This document shows, in pieces, positions 1-5,069 of a stretch of DNA of 5,069 bases. A program made the translations under genes and the position numbers. Position 1 is the stretch's first letter, and every line of letters begins with the position of its first letter. Where the stretch lies: positions 1 through 5,069 of the forward strand of contig JAEOTK010000096.1 of assembly GCA_016839875.1 (NCBI GenBank), read 5' to 3'. The notes under the pieces are model-generated. The model ran no database searches. It saw nothing but the letters and a program-made list of their open reading frames with translations, and was not told where the DNA came from. Source of the stretch: Candidatus Heimdallarchaeota archaeon. GTDB taxonomy: Archaea > Asgardarchaeota > Heimdallarchaeia > Heimdallarchaeales > Heimdallarchaeaceae.

Positions 1-2304
1 ACTTTGTATAGTGAATGGCATACAGGTAGGGCAAAGAACTTTACCATTGTAGGCTTAGTAGGCAATATGACTGAGACTTTCCTAAATGATAGTCTTTCAC
101 TAGATGTTTTTGATTGGAATTTTGAAGGTAGTATCACTGAATTCCATAATTATTATCGATACAATGTCTTTATTACGAATAGCTCTCTCTATACTGAGAT
201 ACTTAATAACATAACATCTTATGAAGGCGTATTGACCTATTTAGTTGATGTAAGTTATGATTCTTCAGCTATAAAACCTACGAATTGGCAAAACTACATT
301 TATCAAATTCCAGAATTAATTAATTTAATAGAGTCGGATTTTACAGATAGCCCCGTTCTTTTATGTCAAGATTTGAAATTACTCTTGATTGAATTTAATG
401 GTCTTTGGACTTTGAGAACAACCAAATTATTGCCATTAAATGCTCCTTTACTCTTCATAGTTGGTTTACTAAGTATTGTTACGCTAAATATTGGTTCAAG
501 AGAACTAGGAGCCGTATTTCGAAGAATGAAATTATATGGTTTAAGTTATCACTCTGTTAGAAGCATGGTTTTCTTTGAAAATCTGATTTTCACTTTTGTA
601 AGCTTCATTTTAGGTACGTCATTAGGTTTTACTATAAGTTATCTTTTTACAATGAATCTGGAAAATCAACCATGGAATTTTTATATTAATTTCTTTTTAG
701 AACCTCTACTGCTTATGTGTTTAGGAGTTATTCTCATAGGATTTTTCAGTATAAGCTTCTTCATACAAAATTCTATTGCTAAGAAAACAACTCAAACAAC
801 CCCAGAAGAATTCAAAGAAAAACGAGGAAGAATTAGAAGAATTTTCTCAACAAATGAATTCAGATTGTTTGTTATTGCATTAATTTTCACAATTATTTCT
901 ATAACTCTCTTCATGGTGTACAGTAATTATGGTGAATTATCCGTAGTTGTCTCAAGCATGTCATATTTAACATTCTTCTGGTTTATGATGACTTGTTCTG
1001 TTTCGTTTCTCCTAACGTTTGCATTTCTTATCATTGTTCGATTGATTTCTATGTTATGGACGTTTGTTGGTAAAAGAGTTTGGCCTAACAGATTAAACAT
1101 GTTATCATTGTCCATTCAACACTTATCAGTAAACAAAAAATCTTACCAGTTAGCAATAATGGGTGTTCTCCTATTTGGACTAGTTATGTTACCAGGATTA
1201 ACAATGAATAGATCACTTGATACAAATATTGGAAAAGATATCACGCTGAAAATGGGTGATGCAGACTTATTGATTAAGCACTGGGTTGATCCTTTAGAAG
1301 AAAAAGATATTTTACTTGATAATATCACAGAAATCTCTGGGTACTCAGAAGCTGAAGTTTATACATTAACTGATGATAGTGAAAATTTTGATAATTCATT
1401 CACTGTCTACCTGGTTTCACTTGAAAATGTCACGCAATTCTTAGAAGTAATAGATAATGAAAAGCTGCAAAGTTATTCTGTTTCAGCAGAAGATATTCTC
1501 GCACTAGAGGAAAATATGACAATTTTAGGTGATTCAAGATTTAGAAGAAAACACGGATTAAGTACTGGTGAAACCTATTATCCGGAAGATTTTACGTATT
1601 TTCCAGCAGATCTAACTTTCATAAATTCATTCAAATCCTTCCCCTTAACACCTTATCCTAAAAAGAGAGCATTTCAAACAAATTTTGATACCTTCGCAAT
1701 CGTTGGTAAACGATTCACAATAAGAGAGATTGCTAGAATGATTAGTTTTACAACAGATTTCAGCATACGAAATTATAAGATAATAAATGCAGTAGATGAG
1801 TCATCTATAGCTATAGTTCAAGAAAAACTAGCAGATCTAAATATAACAGCTCAAACATATGAGGATATTTATGATGAAATGTATTCAACTCTAACAACAT
1901 TTCCTTTAGATAATCTTTTGATTTTTGCGATTCTAGCAGCGTTTACCATTATTTTTGTTAGCTATTTCACAGGTTTGAAAATATTCGAAGAAAGAGGACG
2001 AATCCTTGAATCACTGTATAGAGTAGGAGCAGTAAGAGGACAGATTCTAGGAATTTTTACGTTCGAGTACTTCTTAGTAATAGCTCTCCCACTATTAATC
2101 ACAGTATTTGCATCGCTTCCATTATTTGGTTTCGTGCTAGATTACTTTGTAGATTTACAGATTTCCTATCAATCATTTGTACCAGGAATCCCCGCTTGGG
2201 TAATATTGCTAATTATTCTAGGTGGATTAGTCATCTCGATGCTAGGTTGGTTGCTTGCATTAGTCCCTGCAATCTACAGATATAGACCAGTAAAACAGGA
2301 GTAG
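1..2304 (+). CDS. FtsX/MacB-type ABC transporter permease with two FtsX modules (5'-partial)
   Basis: Membrane subunit of a MacB/LolCDE/BceAB-like (type VII) ABC exporter. The reading frame is open from base 1, so the true start and first membrane helix lie upstream; residues here are counted from the codon at base 4. An extracellular domain (about 1-145) comes first, with an IVG strand at 15-17 typical of MacB periplasmic domains. Predicted helices follow at 146-165, 190-216, 227-254, 286-306, 318-348 and 382-400. A second extracellular domain spans 401-635, with another IVG at 566-568, and the last helices are at 636-657, 682-712 and 729-757. FtsX cytoplasmic coupling motifs occur twice: SRELGAVFRRMKLYGL at 165-180 and EERGRILESLYRVGA at 662-676. 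With the missing first helix this gives ten helices, i.e. two four-helix MacB modules joined by two linker helices. Basic residues at 260-279 and 356-379 fit cytoplasmic loops. The ATPase gene follows after 5 bp. Family and topology are secure; the substrate is unknown. Confidence 0.9.
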   Translation, partial: TLYSEWHTGRAKNFTIVGLVGNMTETFLNDSLSLDVFDWNFEGSITEFHNYYRYNVFITNSSLYTEILNNITSYEGVLTYLVDVSYDSSAIKPTNWQNYIYQIPELINLIESDFTDSPVLLCQDLKLLLIEFNGLWTLRTTKLLPLNAPLLFIVGLLSIVTLNIGSRELGAVFRRMKLYGLSYHSVRSMVFFENLIFTFVSFILGTSLGFTISYLFTMNLENQPWNFYINFFLEPLLLMCLGVILIGFFSISFFIQNSIAKKTTQTTPEEFKEKRGRIRRIFSTNEFRLFVIALIFTIISITLFMVYSNYGELSVVVSSMSYLTFFWFMMTCSVSFLLTFAFLIIVRLISMLWTFVGKRVWPNRLNMLSLSIQHLSVNKKSYQLAIMGVLLFGLVMLPGLTMNRSLDTNIGKDITLKMGDADLLIKHWVDPLEEKDILLDNITEISGYSEAEVYTLTDDSENFDNSFTVYLVSLENVTQFLEVIDNEKLQSYSVSAEDILALEENMTILGDSRFRRKHGLSTGETYYPEDFTYFPADLTFINSFKSFPLTPYPKKRAFQTNFDTFAIVGKRFTIREIARMISFTTDFSIRNYKIINAVDESSIAIVQEKLADLNITAQTYEDIYDEMYSTLTTFPLDNLLIFAILAAFTIIFVSYFTGLKIFEERGRILESLYRVGAVRGQILGIFTFEYFLVIALPLLITVFASLPLFGFVLDYFVDLQISYQSFVPGIPAWVILLIILGGLVISMLGWLLALVPAIYRYRPVKQE
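2297..2301 (+). promoter_or_regulatory. Shine-Dalgarno site of the twin ATPase gene
   Basis: AGGAG lies 8 nt before the ATG at 2310 and overlaps the last codons of the permease gene, whose stop codon is at 2302-2304. This fixes the start at 2310. A nearer ATG at 2305 is in another frame and stops after two codons. The arrangement suggests translational coupling of permease and ATPase. Confidence 0.7.
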
Positions 2305-2309
2305 ATGAA

Positions 2310-3977
2310 ATGATACACTGCAATGATGTAATAAAAATATATACCGATGAAGAAACAAAAACACGAATAGCTGCTCTACGAGGAATTGACTTAAGAGTAA
2401 AGAAAGGCGAAGTTATATCCATCATCGGACCAAGCGGATCAGGAAAATCTACTTTAATCAAAATTTTCGCAGGAACAGAAGCGATTTCAAGTGGGGACGT
2501 AAGAGTTGGATCCTATGATCTCGGAAAACTAGAATTAGATGAATTATTGAATTATCGATTAAATATGGTTGGACTAGTACATCAGTTTCCAGAACGAACA
2601 TTGTTTCTATCAGGATCTGTGATGGATAATCTCAATTTTGCATCAAGCTTATTTTCAGAAAATCACTCCGAAAATAAGAAACGAAACATGGAAATTCTTG
2701 AGACATTAGGCATTTCTCATCTAGCAAGTCGTCGTGTAAGTTATCTCTCTGGTGGAGAAATGATTAGAACAGCAATAGCTAGTGCTTTAGCAAAAAATGC
2801 TCCTTTGTTGTTATGTGACGAACCCACGGGACAACTCGATACTGAAAATACTGAAATCGTAAAAGAATTGTTGAGACAAATTGCCAAAGATTATGGTACT
2901 ACTGTTCTCGTAGTTACCCATGATTTGCGTTTCTTAAAGGGTGTAGATAGGACTTGCGAAATACATAGTGGTCGTGTAAGCTCTCTTTTTAATGTTGAAA
3001 CGAGTGGCATCCTCAATCAACGAGAATTCCCAATCTTGTTTAAAGGTCAAATTGACTCTTCTCAAAATATACGGATCCCAAATGAAGTCTATGATTTGCT
3101 ACATTTAAAGGATAAAGTAGATTTCGTGGTTACAGAAGATTCTCAGGTGGAGATACTTCATCCTGAGAGAATTCCTCCTAAGAAAATTGATGTTCAAGAA
3201 ATGAAGAAACAAAAAAGACTTTCAATTACTCCATTAGAAGCAAGTTATTTCGATAAAAAAGAAATCGAAATTAGTTTAAGAAGTGTAGATAAAATTTATC
3301 GAAGCAGAAATTTGGAAGTCCCAGCTTTAATTGACATTAATTTAGATTTAATAAAAGGGGAATTAGCATTCATAATTGGTCCAAGCGGTTCTGGAAAGAC
3401 TACTATGATCAAACTGGTTACTGGTATGGAACCAAGCACTAATGGAAGTATCACTGTCTTAAATGAAGAAATACACAAATTAAATGATGCAGAACGTGCT
3501 AGATTTAGAAGAGATAATATTGGCATTGTTTCACAACAAGGAGATTTGCATCCATTTATCACTATGACTGAAAATCTCTTTCTTAGAGATATGCTTTCAG
3601 GTAACAATATTCTTCTTAAGAAATATCCACAAGAGGATATTGATGATACTTTCACAAAGTTTCAGATTGAGCATAGAAAAAATTCTTATCCACTTGAAGT
3701 TTCTGGTGGGGAATTACAAAGAGCTTCTTTAGCAATTGCAAATTTTGGTACACCAGGTTTTCTAATCTTAGATGAACCAACAGCAAATATGGATTCAGAT
3801 CTTGCAGCGAATGTTATGGAACAACTCTACAATGCCCACAAGCAACTAAAAATCACTTTATTGATTACTACTCATGACATAAATCTTGTTAGAGATGGAA
3901 CTCGAGTGATTGAGTTAAAAGATGGTAAAATATTCAATGATGGAAAAGCAATTACTGTGGAAGAAGAGATATTTTAG
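2310..3977 (+). CDS. ABC transporter ATP-binding protein with two fused nucleotide-binding domains
   Basis: Cytoplasmic ATPase expected to power the upstream FtsX-type permease. It is 555 residues, about twice the usual LolD/MacB-type ATPase, because two full ABC domains are fused. Domain 1 (about 1-222) has A-loop Tyr11, Walker A GPSGSGKST at 40-48, Q-loop Gln92, signature LSGGE at 146-150, Walker B LLLCDE with catalytic Glu171, D-loop ending at Asp177, and H-loop His204. Domain 2 (about 318-555) has A-loop Tyr330, Walker A GPSGSGKTT at 357-365, Q-loop Gln409, signature VSGGE at 464-468, Walker B FLILDE with Glu489, D-loop Asp495 and His522. No catalytic residue is missing in either half, so both composite ATP sites may hydrolyse. 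The linker at 223-317 contains an AbrB/SpoVT-like segment (244-286), followed by a lysine-rich stretch. It starts 5 bp after the permease stop behind an AGGAG site and is clearly co-transcribed with it. The export substrate is unknown. Confidence 0.93.
   Translation: MIHCNDVIKIYTDEETKTRIAALRGIDLRVKKGEVISIIGPSGSGKSTLIKIFAGTEAISSGDVRVGSYDLGKLELDELLNYRLNMVGLVHQFPERTLFLSGSVMDNLNFASSLFSENHSENKKRNMEILETLGISHLASRRVSYLSGGEMIRTAIASALAKNAPLLLCDEPTGQLDTENTEIVKELLRQIAKDYGTTVLVVTHDLRFLKGVDRTCEIHSGRVSSLFNVETSGILNQREFPILFKGQIDSSQNIRIPNEVYDLLHLKDKVDFVVTEDSQVEILHPERIPPKKIDVQEMKKQKRLSITPLEASYFDKKEIEISLRSVDKIYRSRNLEVPALIDINLDLIKGELAFIIGPSGSGKTTMIKLVTGMEPSTNGSITVLNEEIHKLNDAERARFRRDNIGIVSQQGDLHPFITMTENLFLRDMLSGNNILLKKYPQEDIDDTFTKFQIEHRKNSYPLEVSGGELQRASLAIANFGTPGFLILDEPTANMDSDLAANVMEQLYNAHKQLKITLLITTHDINLVRDGTRVIELKDGKIFNDGKAITVEEEIF
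3039..3167 (+). other. AbrB/SpoVT-like segment in the linker between the two ATPase domains
   Basis: Residues 244-286 of the twin ATPase follow the swapped-hairpin AbrB pattern. A 'G-I-D-S' turn (246-250) leads into a strand reading IRIPNEV (254-260), then a short helix ending DLLHLKDK (262-269), then strands VDFVV (270-274) and VEIL (280-283). AbrB-family proteins typically read as D-S-x-G-R-I-x-I-P-x-E-V, then L-x-L-K-x-G-D-x-V-x-F. Seen directly: the order and spacing of these residues. From family knowledge: AbrB-fold segments pair by strand swapping, usually as DNA-binding dimers or as protein-protein interaction domains. Inferred: here the segment may mediate dimerisation or regulate the ATPase. 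The usual glycine before the arginine is an asparagine here, so this is a divergent match. Confidence 0.55.
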
Positions 3978-4045
3978 CAGTTGATTTAGTTACTCATTTC
4001 TTGACTAGATTACAAAGCAATAAATAGTAAATCGAAGAATCTCAC
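3978..4045 (+). promoter_or_regulatory. Intergenic gap with a weak TATA-like box
   Basis: This is the only gap longer than 20 bp in the window. AATAAATA at 4019-4026 is centred about 23 nt before the ATG at 4046, the distance expected for an archaeal TATA box driving a leaderless transcript. No Shine-Dalgarno motif precedes that ATG, which agrees with leaderless initiation. The match is weak in such AT-rich DNA, no clear BRE is seen, and read-through from the ATPase gene is equally possible. No hairpin or long T-run terminator is evident. Confidence 0.3.
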
Positions 4046-4621
4046 ATGATTGTTATGAGAGTACGTGAGAAAGAGGAATCATTAGAGGTAGATTCGACCA
4101 ATTCTTTGCCTATAATTCAAAATAAAGAAAATTATGATATCAAAACAAAGAGAACTTTTTGGGATCGAATACCAAAATATAAGTGGTGGGTGACTCCATT
4201 AAACATCTTTCTGATTAGTGCGTTCTTGATTATTATTGATGTTGTTACTTTACCTAATACTGCCTGGTTAAGGATTGATTGGGCTTGGTGGGCAGTTGGT
4301 GGATTATTTTTCGCTTATATTGTTAGCTTCATAATATTCAAACGTCCTGCTATTGCTTGGATTGTAGGACCTATACTTATGGTTGGAGCAAGTGGGTTAC
4401 TTCTAGCTATTGATCTCGTATTTCCACCAAATGATGGTCCTCTTGGTATGGATTGGGCTCTCATTCCTATAGCCGCATTACTGACTTTTGGGGTATTAAT
4501 TCCCATTGTAACGAAATTCGGTAGAAAGAAAGAGAAACCAATTGAAAAATTCAGGAAAGCAATTGCTGATATGAAGAAACAGGATATTTCACCTGAAACA
4601 AATCATGATAAAGAAATCTAG
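4046..4621 (+). CDS. Small four-helix membrane protein with internal duplication, function unknown
   Basis: I do not recognise a family. The 191-residue product has a hydrophilic, charged N-terminus (1-46), four predicted membrane helices (about 48-68, 81-98, 102-122 and 137-156) and a lysine-rich tail (157-191). Basic residues flank the N-terminus, the loop between helices 2 and 3 (FKRP, 98-101) and the tail. The loops between helices 1-2 and 3-4 hold prolines and aspartates. The positive-inside rule therefore puts both ends in the cytoplasm. The two helical hairpins are repeats of each other, aligning without gaps at an offset of 58 residues and sharing Asp65/Asp123, Pro70/Pro128, Asn71/Asn129 and the DWA triplets at 78-80 and 136-138. 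An in-frame stop at 4028-4030 limits the start to ATG 4046 or ATG 4055; I chose the first, though no Shine-Dalgarno site supports either. It lies 68 bp after the ATPase gene and 19 bp before the hydrolase gene. It could be an accessory membrane protein of the exporter or hydrolase, but nothing in the sequence proves that. Confidence 0.82.
   Translation: MIVMRVREKEESLEVDSTNSLPIIQNKENYDIKTKRTFWDRIPKYKWWVTPLNIFLISAFLIIIDVVTLPNTAWLRIDWAWWAVGGLFFAYIVSFIIFKRPAIAWIVGPILMVGASGLLLAIDLVFPPNDGPLGMDWALIPIAALLTFGVLIPIVTKFGRKKEKPIEKFRKAIADMKKQDISPETNHDKEI
4184..4345 (+). repeat. Protein-level repeat, first copy (helical hairpin 1)
   Basis: Residues 47-100 of the small membrane protein align without gaps to residues 105-158. 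About 16 of 54 positions are identical, including Asp65, Pro70, Asn71, Leu75 and the Asp78-Trp79-Ala80 triplet. At DNA level only short tracts persist, such as GATTGGGCT at 4277-4285, so the duplication is old. Confidence 0.7.
4358..4519 (+). repeat. Protein-level repeat, second copy (helical hairpin 2)
   Basis: Residues 105-158 of the same protein form the second hairpin. Asp123, Pro128, Asn129, Leu133 and Asp136-Trp137-Ala138 match the first copy at the same spacing, and GATTGGGCT recurs at 4451-4459. The loop here is richer in proline and glycine than in copy 1. Confidence 0.7.
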
Positions 4622-4626
4622 ATTTT

Positions 4627-4631
4627 GGTGA
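4627..4631 (+). promoter_or_regulatory. Shine-Dalgarno site of the hydrolase gene
   Basis: GGTGA lies 9 nt before the ATG at 4641 and matches the core of the archaeal/bacterial anti-Shine-Dalgarno complement. An in-frame TGA at 4629-4631 rules out any start further upstream. Confidence 0.6.
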
Positions 4632-4640
4632 ACTATAAAA

Positions 4641-5069
4641 ATGAAGAAAAAGAAATCAAGAAAGCAAATTGTATTTGATTTGTTCTCACCATATAGTGAG
4701 ATGTTCTCTTGGTTGAATTCATTTACCATAAGTTTTTTACGACGGGATTCAAGTTCATTTATTTCTTCTTCCTTACCAATGGAATCAGTTCTAGCTGTAT
4801 TAGATAATCTAGCTCCTGAAAAAGTAGAACGAAATATACGAGATAAAGCAGGGCCTTATTTCTACAAAGGAAATGAAGTTGGAATAATATTAACACATGG
4901 TTTTTCTTCAACCGCTCAAGAAATGCATGCCTTAGGACATTACTTGCACAAGCAATTTGGCTATTCTACATTTGGAGTTCTTCTTGCTGGACACGGAACA
5001 AGTCCAGCTGATTTAGCACAGACAGACATGATTGATTGGTATAGATCGCTCAAGGAAAGCTATGACTTC
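4641..5069 (+). CDS. Alpha/beta-hydrolase, esterase/lipase-like (3'-partial)
   Basis: The first 143 residues of an alpha/beta-hydrolase resembling Est30-type carboxylesterases and monoacylglycerol lipases, which hydrolyse ester bonds of lipids or small esters. Strand VGIILTHGFSS (80-90) carries the His-Gly oxyanion-hole motif after the first core strand. LGHYL (98-102) lies in the first core helix. The next strand ends in the LLAGHGTSP motif (114-122), typical of this group, followed by the acidic TDMIDWY segment (128-134) that Est30-like enzymes share. The window ends before the nucleophile elbow (G-x-S-x-G) and the Asp and His of the triad, so activity cannot be judged. About 75 residues precede the core, much longer than the few in Est30-type enzymes. 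This extension starts with a very basic KKKKSRK and then an aromatic, serine-rich stretch, with no clear signal peptide cleavage site. It lies 19 bp after the small membrane protein gene with its own GGTGA site, so co-transcription is likely. The substrate is unknown; a peptidase or other hydrolase of the fold remains possible. Confidence 0.85.
   Translation, partial: MKKKKSRKQIVFDLFSPYSEMFSWLNSFTISFLRRDSSSFISSSLPMESVLAVLDNLAPEKVERNIRDKAGPYFYKGNEVGIILTHGFSSTAQEMHALGHYLHKQFGYSTFGVLLAGHGTSPADLAQTDMIDWYRSLKESYDF

Noticed and set aside
4..6. TTG as a possible true start of the permease.
   Set aside because: The frame is open to base 1, and a MacB-type permease needs a membrane helix before the first extracellular domain. 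The gene therefore begins upstream of the window.
2648..2678. Inverted repeat with 9-bp arms CTTATTTTC / GAAAATAAG and a 13-nt loop.
   Set aside because: It lies inside the first ATPase domain in coding sequence, is made mostly of A and T, and is expected by chance in DNA of this composition. No T-run follows to suggest termination.
3141..3168. Inverted repeat TCTCAGG / CCTGAGA with a 14-nt loop inside the linker of the twin ATPase.
   Set aside because: The arms are only 7 bp, the site is coding, and its codons fit the AbrB-like strand pattern. Nothing supports a separate RNA role.
3296..3655. A 119-residue open frame on the minus strand within the second ATPase domain.
   Set aside because: It is a shadow of the real gene, whose ABC motifs are intact on the plus strand. 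The antisense product shows no recognisable domain and no ribosome binding site was seen.
3978..4045. A terminator after the twin ATPase gene.
   Set aside because: There is no stable hairpin and no T-run longer than three or four bases in the gap, so termination cannot be claimed.

Overview
The window is AT-rich and gene-dense, with all four genes on the + strand. The organism is most likely an archaeon. Supporting signs are Shine-Dalgarno-like AGGAG and GGTGA motifs at two starts, a possible TATA-like box at leaderless spacing before a third, AGA-rich arginine usage, and a polytopic exporter whose extracellular parts carry many N-x-S/T sequons. The long, lineage-specific MacB-like exporter with a twin ATPase would suit an Asgard or related uncultured archaeon. 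That placement is inference; no rRNA or universal marker is present to confirm it.

Layout: (1) 1-2304 is an FtsX/MacB-type ABC transporter permease, cut at its 5' end by the window. It has two FtsX-type modules and two large extracellular domains. (2) 2310-3977 is one polypeptide holding two complete ABC ATPase domains, joined by a linker that contains an AbrB/SpoVT-like segment. Its ribosome binding site lies in the last codons of the permease gene. (3) 4046-4621 is a small four-helix membrane protein of unknown function, built from a clear ungapped internal duplication. (4) 4641-5069 is the start of an alpha/beta-hydrolase (esterase/lipase-like), cut at its 3' end before the catalytic serine motif.

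The permease and twin ATPase should form one exporter. The permease looks like a fused pair of half-transporters and the ATPase like a fused pair of nucleotide-binding domains, so a 1:1 complex is the simplest model. The substrate cannot be read from sequence; MacB/LolCDE/BceAB relatives handle lipoproteins, peptides, lipids or antibiotics. The duplicated membrane protein and the hydrolase follow in the same direction, separated from the ATPase by 68 bp that may hold a weak promoter. They may belong to the same membrane or lipid-related neighbourhood.

The points most worth a second look are the AbrB-like insert in the ATPase linker, the ungapped 58-residue-offset repeat in the small membrane protein, and the restriction of all ten permease sequons to its predicted extracellular regions. 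I saw no RNA gene, mobile element, CRISPR array or convincing terminator.
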